DNA of 64,000 bases, from NCBI GenBank assembly GCA_030435675.1, contig CM059621.1:3410001-3474000 (forward strand). The letters are read 5' to 3'. A program made the position numbers and the translations under genes. Under the pieces are notes generated by a model. It did not search any database. It was not told where the DNA came from and saw only the letters and a program-made list of their open reading frames with translations. Positions 12,891 through 22,134 of this stretch are shown one piece after another (the stretch's first letter is position 1; each line of letters begins with the position of its first letter). Source of the stretch: Steinernema hermaphroditum. Taxonomy: Eukaryota; Nematoda; Chromadorea; Rhabditida; Steinernematidae.

Positions 12891-12980
12891 AATTTTGTAA
12901 TTTGAAGGGTCGAATTTGTAATTTGAAGGGTCGAAAAATTTGTAATTTGAAGGGTCGAAAAAAAAAAAAAAAAAAAAAAA
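12891..12980 (+). repeat. Three tandem 22-bp units ending in poly-A
   Basis: The unit TTTGTAATTTGAAGGGTCGA occurs three times in a row with small spacing changes and is followed by more than 20 A residues. Short tandem units before a poly-A run are typical of the 3' end of some non-LTR retrotransposons and SINEs. No retroelement body is visible upstream, so this may be a strongly 5'-truncated insertion. Confidence 0.6.
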
Positions 12981-13749
12981 ACTGTCGTGTTAGCTAAAGG
13001 GCGACATTTTGAGTGCTACTGCGTGGAAATGTGACTGATGTCAACGGTACTCTTAACGCTCGCATACAGACAAAAACAAGAACTGCACTTTACAGGTTGC
13101 TATTTCAGTAAGTCCAGGAAGGAAAGCCACAATTACCTTGAATGAACATTGCCATAGTTCAACAACACGAGGACACTCTTATCATCCGCCGAAAATAACG
13201 ATGGTCATCGCGCTTATCTTATCTATATCTTTTATGTGACGTCCGGAATGCGACTATGGAACGCGGAATGAAGAGTCCGTTCAAAGGTGTAAGATTAATT
13301 CCTTGGTAGCCGTGCTTCAACAGAATATTAATCGAGACAGGTGCAAATAGATGTGATGACGAGAGGCGTTCGGTCAAAGTTCTTTTTGCCGTCTTTGTTC
13401 TTATTCGTACTCTTTGTTGGAGTCCAGGTGTTGCTGATTGTCGGTGAGGTAAATTGCGGTGCATTGCGGTGAGGTACAACACGTAAGTGATTTGACCACC
13501 TACAGCGAAGAGGAAGACCACCGTTGGCTACAAGAATATGAACAACAACAGTTTCCAGGAACGCATCTGATACCATTCACCTGCTTGCGATCGTCCTTGT
13601 CTCAAGCCTGAGGGATAGCAAGATCACTAAAGGCCCATTTATACTCTGCGCGACACAAAACGCCCTTTTTGGTGTCGCTTAGCTTGTGTACGTGTGACTA
13701 TTTAAGCAAAACCGAATAAAACTGCAGAGTCATGATGCTTTCGGATCGG
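12981..13749. other. Intergenic, nothing firm
   Basis: Two overlapping minus-strand frames of 100 and 82 codons (13219-13576) have no recognisable family and splice attempts broke the frame. Confidence 0.4.
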
Positions 13750-13838
13750 GCTATCAAACCATCATCCGAAAAAAATGTTAGGTTAACTTAACCTACATGG
13801 ACCGTTCCAAAAATTTTTTTTGATGATGGTTTGATAGC
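13750..13838. mobile_element. 89-bp fold-back (MITE-like) element
   Basis: The 16-nt arm at 13750-13765 (GCTATCAAACCATCAT) is inverted at 13823-13838, and the pairing extends into flanking A and T runs. The centre holds the near-palindrome AGGTTAACTTAACCT. A short unit, TAGTAAGTTAAATCGTT, is repeated twice just to the right. Coding capacity is absent. Confidence 0.6.
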
Positions 13839-13994
13839 ATAGTAAGTTAAATCGTTAATATAGTAAGTTAAATCGTTCACAAGAACCTTCACATTTTTGA
13901 TGCAGCGTATCACTTGTTGTTATAAAACCACCTTTCACAGAAATAATGCGTTTATTACACCTAACGTTCTGACAGTATTATTCAAGGATACACA

Positions 13995-15153
13995 TCACAT
14001 CCAATTACTAACCGGAGATTGTTCCACTACTCCACTCTTCGAAAGAGACGAAGCGTTGAAAATCACGTCAAAGAAGCCCTGTCGGAAGGATTTGCTGAAG
14101 TAGAGCAGTAACATGCCTCTTCCACCTAAGAACATTTGACTATTATCATTACCTTTGAAAACCAACATACCAATTGCAAACTGCCAGCCAACAAGCAATA
14201 CATAAGCTGTATCTTCGGGTATGACTGTAAACTGGGAAGCTATGAATGACGCGGCCGGAATCATGTTGAGAACACATATGAACAAACACTGACGCATAAT
14301 CTAAACGAACAACCTGCTATTCTTCATTTTCCCCTATGACACTTACCATGAACTGCACTCCCTTCTTGACCTGGAGTTTAGTCCGACAGATGATCGTCAC
14401 AAAAACGATGAGTGCTATCATCAAGAAGGAGATAAAAGCTATGTTGTTCATTAAAGCTTCCCAATTGAAATATTGGTTTCTGTCAGCGGGAAGCACCTCT
14501 CCGAAAATGTGCGCATAAGGGTCATATGACGGTAGGATTGTTACAGAGGAAAATAAGAGAGGTTTGGTGAAAATAGCGAAATAGGCCATGTATACAGCAA
14601 CAATACCATAGAATATAAATATTCGATCGCCACCAAATATTTTCGATGAGAAGCATTTTGAGTACATAGTGATGAGATTGCAAAGGATTAGAAAAACGGC
14701 AGTGAGGCACTGTCCTGCCCAGCAGGCTAAAATAAAGGATGAGATTTTTTTAAGAAGGAGCCACTACCTTGAGTTACAACACCCAGAATATATAGAAGTG
14801 TCGGCGCTTGGCAAAAGGAAACTCCTTCAGCATACAGTGCACCGTAGGTGAAAATGTTCGCCGCCAGAGAAGCAGCATCAATCAGGCCAAGAAGGAACAT
14901 CAACTTATGACACGGCTTGTGGATGAAGCGTTTCTTCAAGTGAACAAATATACAAGGGATGTAAGTGATCTGCAAATCAAAGTTTGGAATAGGAAGAGAG
15001 AGCTTACTGGCCTACCGCATAGAACGTCCCTAGCACAATGCAAGGTAGAGTAGCGTTTGGACGATAGACGGCGTGGTCACGCCACTGGGCCGCACTAAGA
15101 TGAGCACAGCTGTAGAGACTCTCGTACTTGCTGCTGTCTATGAAAGTCTCCAT
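13995..15153 (-). CDS. SRT-family serpentine chemoreceptor (paralogue 3)
   Basis: A seven-transmembrane SRT receptor of about 326 residues in five exons that join in phase: 15153-15016, 14969-14768, 14726-14347, 14300-14171 and 14125-13995. It carries LYSC, PCIVLGT, CWAGQC, GGDRIF, YDPYAH and RTKLQV. The last intron falls inside the codon for the Gly of GGRG, exactly as in paralogue 1. A stretch of its second exon (about 14866-14941) is copied at 16573-16653 as a broken fragment. It is the most upstream member of the three-gene tandem array. Confidence 0.88.
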
Positions 15154-16419
15154 TGCTTAATCTAAACCTATAGATTCTTAGTTAAGCTTTCGCCATGAAT
15201 GCACACGAGTATAAGAAACAACGCATGCGTGAGGATTTACGTAATCACGGTATGGAGAACGCGAAAAAACAGGAAGTTTCTCGGTACTTTTTTCCATTGT
15301 TTAGCTGAACACAAATACGAAAATATCTTACGCGCATCTCTTAAGGAGTATACGTTTGACGATCCATGCGAACACCGAAGATCGGTCTCTTTTATGCATA
15401 GCGTAGAATTACAGTTAATGATAGCTATTGAACATTTGACTCAAACGATCCTGGGAATAGCCACTCTTGAAGCCTAATTGTTGCCTGCGTTGAAGAGATG
15501 TCGCAATGTTTAATCTCTTTCCGTCACTCGGCAATGGAAGATTCAGTAGTCATAGTCAAGGTACCTGACTGTAGTGTACAGTAATACATATATAGCTCGG
15601 ATAATGGTTCACACACGTAACAGCATAACTCGTTATCTTATATGTCGCAAATAGTAAAACTAGTGCTGTTCTTAGACGGAAACAGCCCACATATTCTGCC
15701 GTAGAAGTGCCTACAACGTGTTGGTATGAGGTAGACACTCAATGTGTTCTTATAGACAATAAAAAGGACAATGCGAACTTCTGCAAGCATTGTCTCTAGG
15801 CTTCCAGATTCCACCTTATGCAGAAAATGATGATCACAAGTTTAAACACATAAGAAAACACTCTTCCATGGTATCTTCCATTATTCGAGCTACATACAAA
15901 AATTTCCCAAGTTTTTTCTCGTGCAATCCAAACACTGTAGGACAGCGGTAATGCGGCCGCGTAACCAACCAAGCATTGTAAAGTCGATCGATTTCCATAT
16001 CCAAAACAGCCCTGCTAAAGAATCGTAGCGAAAATTTCCAACGTCCCGTGGAGGCCACTCTCGCCCATATGTCGGAAGTCGATAGTCGACAATCGAAATA
16101 ATCCTCGAGAGTCTCCAAGACGGTCCGACAATACGTTCAGGAAGCTCTCTCTGCCATTTTCCAGATTTTTTTTCTATACAGTTAATTACCATGTGGCTAT
16201 CCTTTGTTTCGGAGATAAGACAGTTGATTAAGAGATAGCCTCTTATTATTTTTGGACTGATCACTGTTGCTTTGAATAGGACGCTGTGTAGCCTAGAATC
16301 ATATTGAGCAGTTTGTTAAATAACGACCGGCTGAGTAATGCTGTGACTAGTGGTAGAGATCAACAATCGAAGAATTTAATGTTAACGCACAAAAGCAAAG
16401 ATAAACGAGGAGCACGTGC
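15154..16419. other. Intergenic with two overlapping minus-strand frames
   Basis: Minus-strand frames at 15890-16264 and 15834-16118 overlap in different phases. Both look protein-like in composition (for example ISPKIIRGYLLIN, and later VTRPHYRCP). They might be one broken gene with a frameshift near 16115, but I cannot name a family. Nothing else is seen. Confidence 0.35.
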
Positions 16420-16455
16420 GAGCAATGCGTCAGCAATGTTGCTGACGCATTGCTC
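16420..16455. repeat. 36-bp near-perfect palindrome
   Basis: GAGCAATGCGTCAGCAA (16420-16436) is exactly inverted at 16439-16455, leaving only two unpaired bases. Two GGCCAGGAT units follow at once (about 16459-16490). Function is unknown; it may be a hairpin of a transposon end. Confidence 0.8.
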
Positions 16456-16572
16456 AGGATGGCCAGGATCATGCAATTGTAGGCCAGGATCGAGATTTCA
16501 CAATTAAGTCTAAACAAAGCTTATGTCTTCAATTGACGTCCACTACCGATTGTGTTCGTAAGAAATCTTTCG

Positions 16573-16653
16573 CAGCCCAGAGAAGCAGCATCAATCAAGC
16601 CAAGAAGGAACATCAATTTGTGACACGGCTTGTGGATGAAGCGTTTCTTCAAG
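16573..16653 (-). pseudogene. srt exon fragment, relic of paralogue 3
   Basis: About 80 bp match part of exon 2 of the srt gene at 14.0-15.2 kb (region 14866-14941) with only a few differences. On the minus strand it would encode the segment KKRFIHKPC...LMFLLGLIDA. No other srt exon lies nearby, so this is a duplicated fragment. Its right end coincides with the left terminal repeat of the transposon at 16651. Confidence 0.8.
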
Positions 16654-16981
16654 GTACCTAAAAGAGGTCTTTAATTGTAAGGTATCCTGGTGCGATGTCC
16701 CTGAAGCCTCAAAATATACGGTATTATTGTCAGTGTTTTTCGTTTTTGTCGCCGATTTTCTAACGGCCCTCTCATACTTTTGTTCCGCGCGCGGGGAACA
16801 AAAATGCCGTCGGACGCGCGGAACACGGATTTGTTCCCCGCGCGGGGAATATTCCGCACGCGCGGAACAAAAAAGTGGTCATACTTTCCGGCGGACTATG
16901 ACCACCCATTTGTTCCGCGCGCGCGGAACAACCGTCTACCGTAGGATTGTCGTGGCGCCTCACGTGTTTCGTGTCTACTTT

Positions 16982-17779
16982 TTAATATTGAGCTCGTCTA
17001 ACATTTCGCTGAAAACAATGAACTTCAATGAATTGTGTTCCAATCGATGTGCCCTTCTGCACTGGAAAAAAAGCGTGTAAACAATTCTCTCGTTCGTATT
17101 CCTTGCGAGGAAGAGGGAGCTGGATGCTCAGATGGTCCTTCAGTGCTGATTGGATCATCTCCAATTCCTTCAATGTCGACATCAATTTGCGAGAGATACT
17201 CGTAGTTGGAGACTTAGATTTATCTTCCCGAATCAACGGCTTACGCCGTGCAGGACGTCTCATATATGCACAAAGAAGAACATAGTCACACCGTGGTCGC
17301 TGATTTTCTTCTGATTTCGGTGGAGCAGACGAATCCGAATAGAATGCAGCGTTCCCATTAGTTTGCGCGGGCATCGAAGTCGTGAAGAGCTGATTCCGGA
17401 AGTGGAAAAGCGGTGGACCAGAGCCAACGGAGCGGAGAGTCATCTTCGGTGCGGCTGGCGGCGTGGACCTCGGAGTTGCAACGCTTCTTCGGCTTCTCTT
17501 GTGGCGCGGGTAGAGTCGGGCGGTCGTGACGGGCTTTTTTGGCGAGACGGTGGAACTACGGCTCCCTGGTGTTCCAGGCCTTCTGGGAGCCGGGGCGATC
17601 ATTGCGCCAACAACGACGGCCGAGAACGACCGCTCACTCAACTCAGTCGGCTCAGACAGCCTCAGAGAGAGCGAGCGGACGACCCGATCATTGCGCCAAC
17701 GGAGCGGAGAGTCATCTTCGGTGCGGCTGGCGGCGTGGACTTCGGAGTTGCAACGCTTCTTCGGCATCTTCGGCACCAA
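16982..17779 (-). CDS. Hypothetical protein inside the TIR element
   Basis: A 265-codon frame fills most of the element interior. The first half is very rich in R, S, P and T and is partly made by an internal duplication: the 75 bp at 17428-17502 recur at 17688-17762 in another frame. The second half (from about 17215 down) looks more protein-like, with KSKSPTTSISRKLMSTLKEL and a run of charged residues. The middle part is shared with the repeat at 35.5-36.0 kb, where the similarity stops at the residues REDKS. No known domain was recognised. It may be a chance frame in a GC-rich repeat. Confidence 0.3.
   Translation of the reverse strand: MVPKMPKKRCNSEVHAASRTEDDSPLRWRNDRVVRSLSLRLSEPTELSERSFSAVVVGAMIAPAPRRPGTPGSRSSTVSPKKPVTTARLYPRHKRSRRSVATPRSTPPAAPKMTLRSVGSGPPLFHFRNQLFTTSMPAQTNGNAAFYSDSSAPPKSEENQRPRCDYVLLCAYMRRPARRKPLIREDKSKSPTTSISRKLMSTLKELEMIQSALKDHLSIQLPLPRKEYERENCLHAFFPVQKGTSIGTQFIEVHCFQRNVRRAQY
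17217..17695. repeat. 480-bp repeat shared with 35526-35998
   Basis: The segment from CGAATCAACGGCTTACGCC to the GAGCGAGCGGACGACCCGA region is nearly collinear with 35526-35998. It includes the superfamily core GAACTACGGCTCCCTGGTG, then CAGGCCTTCTGGGAGCCGG, then the CGCTCACTCAACTCAGTCGG box. Here it lies within the TIR element; at 35.5 kb it lies alone. Confidence 0.8.
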
Positions 17780-18375
17780 TAACGCATCTGAGCATTAGTA
17801 CATAGCTAACATAGAGTACATGACTGCGCGACAAAAAAGCCTATTCAAATAGGTCCAAAAGTGCTTGGAAAGCACAAAGAACGACAAGTATGACCATTGA
17901 CCAACAACGGCGACTCAGTTCACTCTTTTAGCAGCGCATTCCGTGCGCAGACCTGATAAATACGGCCAAAATCCCTGTAAGACCACACATTTATTCCGTG
18001 GAACATCGAAAAATTCCACGGCAGACCATGGAACAAGAAAAATGATCCGCGGAACAAAGATCGCGGCGGGTGGTGCCGGTGATCCGCGGAACAAAGTATG
18101 ACCACCTGCGGAACATTTTTCGTGTTCCGTGCGCGCGGAATATTCCGCGGAACACGATTTACAATGGATTTGTTCCGCGCGCGCGGAATATTCCGCCGAG
18201 TATGACCAGGCCTTAAGGTTTTCGGCATTTGGAACGAAAATTAATTGTAAATTAACAACCATGTTCTTGTAGCACGAAAACCGGTCAAAAAAACGACAAT
18301 AATACCGTATATTTTGAGGATTCAGGGACATCGCACCAGGATACCTTACAATTAAAGACCTCTTTTAGGTACCTT

Positions 18376-18754
18376 GGTGTAATTTCGCACCGATCAAACT
18401 ATGTGCGTTTTGTTAGTCCCGGGCTGCGCTATATGCCCACAAATTGTCAGTGAAATCGGAGTGTCACACTTCGGGTCCTTCCCTTGTTAGCCGATAACAC
18501 TTCACCCTTTTGATGATTTTCCTACTTCATCAGTTTTTTTTGCTCTTCATGACTGGACTTAACTGGCACTCCATCGGGGATCGTCTTCCTTCTGCTTCGC
18601 TCAGCCTTCCATCGATCTTCAGCTGTACGAGGAACCGCAACGGAGGGACATCTGCTCCGAAGAGACCGTCGTTCTCCCACAACACCAGCAAACCACAGAA
18701 TCTTCTATGTTGTATTTATACCGTACATCTTGGGCACGATCGTGTTTTTTTTAA
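18376..18754. other. Intergenic, nothing seen
   Basis: Short frames only; the CTTTTTTTT-rich stretch has no recognised feature. Confidence 0.45.
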
Positions 18755-19060
18755 AGAACGAGTTGAGTGAGCGGTCGTTCTCCACTGTCTCTGCTGGCAC
18801 AATTGCCCGAGGTCCAAAAGGCCTCGAACACCTGGGGCCGTAGTTCAGCTACCTCGCCACGAAGAAATTCCATTTCCATTTTCCAGGTCCATTCGCTCTC
18901 TCGAAGGTTCGCCGAATGAGATGAGTGAGAGGTGAGAGTGAGAGATCTGTTCGCTCAGTGATGCCCCAATTACCAGTCGGACAAGAACAGTAGGGAGTCG
19001 TAGTTCCATCGTCTCACTATGTCTGAATCCCGCACCCCCAACTGCTCGAACGATTCTTCG
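18755..19060 (-). repeat. Two adjacent diverged copies of the dispersed repeat
   Basis: The reverse complement of 18755-18860 shows GAACTACGG, a GTGTTCGAGGCC version of the core and the CGCTCACTCAACTC box. The reverse complement of 18895-19025 again shows GAGACGATGGAACTACGACTCC and a CTCATCTCATTCGG version of the box. These look like two old head-to-tail insertions of the same superfamily. Confidence 0.5.
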
Positions 19061-19744
19061 CATTTCGCCTGCTGTCGCCTCCAACCGCCGCGCCAAAGAA
19101 CACGGCTCTTCCTGCTTCATCAAAAGAAGCCGCCGGAGATGGTCAGCAACTCTGACGCACAACCGAGCTGACGATCCGTCCGCTGTATTTCAGCTCCGCA
19201 CGGCGACAGGATTCAGCCTCTTCGTCTCTTCGATGCTCGTGTCCACTGATGGGATAACTGATCGCTCTGCTCGGATACCGTCTCTAGCCGCAGTCTGGAG
19301 ATCAGGCTTAACGGTGTAATTCTAGCTTTCTTGTGCATATATGAGACATCTCGCAAGACGTAAGGCTTTCACATGAGAAGATAAACTCGCAAAAAAATAG
19401 ATAGATTCGTTTTATGTATCATTTATGTTGCGCGACCAAAACACTGATGTCGAGTTCGCTTCACACGTCATCCTCAAGCAGAAACATCGATTGTTTTCCG
19501 TTTTCTGACAAATGGCAAAGGGCACAGATCGTGAGATTAACTGCATATACGACAACTATGACAGCTCTAAAACGACGGACTCCTGCAAAAAGTTGCACTT
19601 TGTGTCCAGAATGACTCGTATTCGAAGCAAGAAGAGAAGTGACGAATACGGTGTGTTGTTGTTCCTCCTTATGCCTTATGAGACATCCTACATGGCTTAT
19701 TTGCATGTCAATCTTGGTAAACGCATGTGTGAAGAACATGTACT
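19061..19744. other. Intergenic, nothing seen
   Basis: Short frames only; the longer plus-strand frame 19512-19883 is antisense to the receptor gene that follows. Confidence 0.45.
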
Positions 19745-20740
19745 TTATCTCGAAACGAATATCTTCGCAACCATCTCAACACTCGCTGACGGCTTCTTAA
19801 ACACACATATGAAAATCCTTTTGGTTGCTTGGCGATACGGCTTAAAAGTAACAAGAGACACAGTCGAATATATCGCTCCGTGATTCATGAACACACATAT
19901 GCTCGCCATCGTCATCTCTCGGCTGTATGGCATATATGGGAAGAATGCACATATTAAGCATATGAGCAAAGGGACGCCAGCAAAGACTAGAGGGACAGCG
20001 GTGGTGATAAGTAAATACACAAGGAATTTCCGATTGAGATCGAGAGTCTGCGCACTCATTACGTTAGTCATTCTAGTAAGATGACTTCTGAGAAAAATAG
20101 AGAAGATAATTATAATAAGCATCATTAGAAGCCATAGTATCAGAACAGCGAGCAGCACAGAGTTTTTACGCCATCCAGTAGGGGCAAAGCAGAATAGCTC
20201 GCCAGGGGGTAGGTCGTACTTTTGTGGGTAGTCGTCGTAGTGAATCATGAAATCTTTGTAGCCATACCAGAAGAGTACACAGTATAAGGCATGAAGAGTC
20301 AAGCAGAAAGTAACGCCATGGACTAATTTTATTCTGCTAACGAATGTGGGATGAGCGAAAACAAGATATCTGTAGGGAAAGGCACAGGTGATAGCCAGCC
20401 CACAGTTCATGATGCATACGATCACTCCACCAAAGAACATCTGGAAAACGAATTCGCTGGTGGTCACAGCACTGAGAGGGCCGTCGGCTCGATAGCACAT
20501 TGATGGATATTTAGGATTTATATGAAGGGTGCTGGCCAAAATGTTTCCGACAAAGTTCCACATCATGATATTTAGGATGAAGATCGGTAGTGCGTCCATG
20601 TTTTTCGGAGAATGGCGAAAGACGACGTACATAGAGAGCAGCTTAACAGGAAGGTGGACGACTGCGCTGATATCAAGGAATCTGTTGAAGATCCGATCAG
20701 CCATTTCCGGTGACATGGTGAGTAACGAATGAAATAACAT
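19745..20740 (-). CDS. Intronless SRH/STR-superfamily 7TM chemoreceptor
   Basis: A single uninterrupted frame of up to 331 residues with seven hydrophobic segments. The ATG at residue 9 (MSPEM) may be the true start. Family signs are SPKNMDALP before TM2, MCYRADGP in the first extracellular loop, FPYRYLVFAHP after TM3, GELFCFAPTGWRK before TM5, and a long TM5 followed by a basic loop. It ends in a TM7 segment (SLVTFKPYRQAT) with a basic tail. The pattern fits the SRH/SRI/STR group of nematode receptors, most likely SRH; the exact class is uncertain. It has no introns although neighbouring receptors have three to six, so it may be a retrocopy or may have lost its introns. A minus-strand GT donor after a short ATG exon at about 20980 is possible but unproven. 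Confidence 0.8.
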   Translation of the reverse strand: MLFHSLLTMSPEMADRIFNRFLDISAVVHLPVKLLSMYVVFRHSPKNMDALPIFILNIMMWNFVGNILASTLHINPKYPSMCYRADGPLSAVTTSEFVFQMFFGGVIVCIMNCGLAITCAFPYRYLVFAHPTFVSRIKLVHGVTFCLTLHALYCVLFWYGYKDFMIHYDDYPQKYDLPPGELFCFAPTGWRKNSVLLAVLILWLLMMLIIIIFSIFLRSHLTRMTNVMSAQTLDLNRKFLVYLLITTAVPLVFAGVPLLICLICAFFPYMPYSREMTMASICVFMNHGAIYSTVSLVTFKPYRQATKRIFICVFKKPSASVEMVAKIFVSR

Positions 20741-22134
20741 AGCGTTATTTTGTCGTCAAAAGTTGTTACATAACAAAAGATACAAACGTTGGTTGGGCAG
20801 AATACGATACAAGCGTTGTGGATAGTACATGCCAGAACGGAATTGTTATTCAGTACGTTCTCTAGCTCAATGAGGATAGAGAAATTTGTTTCAGCAAGCT
20901 CGATAGATTCGATCCTTCTGATCCAACGTGTTCCCATGCTCCTTCGTGCCGAGCGTTCACTTACCTTCTCACAGCTTCCATAACCCCTCCCATACCCATG
21001 ATAATGCGATTACACAGAATTGATTCAATAGTGGAGTGCGGAGCAGTGCATGTTTTGCAACTGGAGTTGTCAACACTTTGCAGCACAATTAAGTCTTTCC
21101 ATCAGTGCAGTTTTGCATTCAGCACATAGCGTCCTAGTGCTCGTCTTTGGAGGACGATACCCAGAATTTTAATCATTTAAGCGAGATCACAGCACACTTA
21201 TTTCTTCCAGAAACTGATATAAGTTATATTTTATAAATACCGACCTGTTTGCGACTACGAGGTCACGTGTAGACCCTTCCAGCGGAACGCACATAAATTA
21301 ACTCATCAGCTTTCCAAAAATAGCAACGAACGGCATAATTATTTGAACGGAAACAGCCGTCGCCCTCCTCATTAGATACATATTGTTTTTGTCGTCTGAC
21401 GCTCATCCGTCGAGACGTGCGAAGCCAGCCTAATTTCACGCATCATCCCATTAAACGGCCATTACCGAGTCGGCTGCACGCGAGATGCGCTAATGGAGCT
21501 GGGCGCCTTGGGGGCGCGACAATGCGTGGCCCGGGGGCACTTGCCTTGGCGCGCGCATGACGCCCAAATTTCCGATAAACAATCCACACAAGTGCGCGAC
21601 GCGAGCGCCGACGCGAAGGAGGCCGCCGCCGGCCGGCGGGCCAGGACGCGAAGCCGTTCGGGAGGGTGCACGCCTAACGGGGGCACACATCGCGCAGTGT
21701 TCTCGACCACCACCACCACAACCGCCACCAGCACCATCATCGTCGGCAAAATGGATCTTGGCGGCGGTCAGCAGTCTGCCGTCGGCGATTGACCAGTCTG
21801 TCTAGTAGACATCCTCAAATGGCCGCCGGCAACGGCTACGTCGACTCGGCCTCGACGCCGACTCGCACCCCTCGCCGCTTTGTAGCGCCTCTGCAACAAC
21901 GTTTTTGGGGTTTGCTGTCCTTCTCAATTCGATTAAAGTGTTTTTCAATGGAGTTTAGAATTTGAGGCGAAGATTCTGCGATGGCGGCATGTGCGGTTCG
22001 CGCCGCCGAGCGGATTCTTCTCCAGGAGAAGCCGATCGACGTCGGCGGATCCAAGCAAAGGAGAGTGCTCGACGCATCGGCCCGCTTCGAGTGGGCCACC
22101 TAAGCCGACGCTAAGCCGTATCGAAATCGGGTCA
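20741..22134. other. Intergenic; GC-rich island at about 21400-22200
   Basis: The left half is ordinary. From about 21400 the sequence becomes strongly GC- and CpG-rich with overlapping frames on both strands, none recognisable. It lies directly before the probable first coding exon of the MAP kinase kinase gene, so it may be the promoter and 5' untranslated region of that gene. A run of CCACCACCACAACCGCCACC-like triplets occurs at about 21708-21730. Confidence 0.45.

Larger units (their letters stand above)
16651..18375. mobile_element. 1.7-kb TIR element with GC-rich palindrome clusters
   Basis: About 82 bp at 16651-16732 recur as an inverted copy at about 18294-18375 with one mismatch (first bases AAGGTACCTAAAAGAGGTC). 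Inside each end lies a cluster of palindromes of the type TGTTCCGCGCGCGCGGAACA, perfect over 20 bp at 16909-16928, together with GTGGTCATAC or GTATGACCAC boxes. The interior holds a 265-codon minus-strand frame. No transposase motif was found, and no flanking target duplication is obvious, so it is probably non-autonomous. It resembles a DNA transposon or MITE with structured subterminal regions; I cannot name the superfamily. Confidence 0.75.

Noticed and set aside
13398..13566. Small secreted Cys-containing peptide gene on the minus strand
   Set aside because: A signal-like start MRSWKLLLFIF is there, but the only short intron puts the next exon in another frame than the Cys-containing one.
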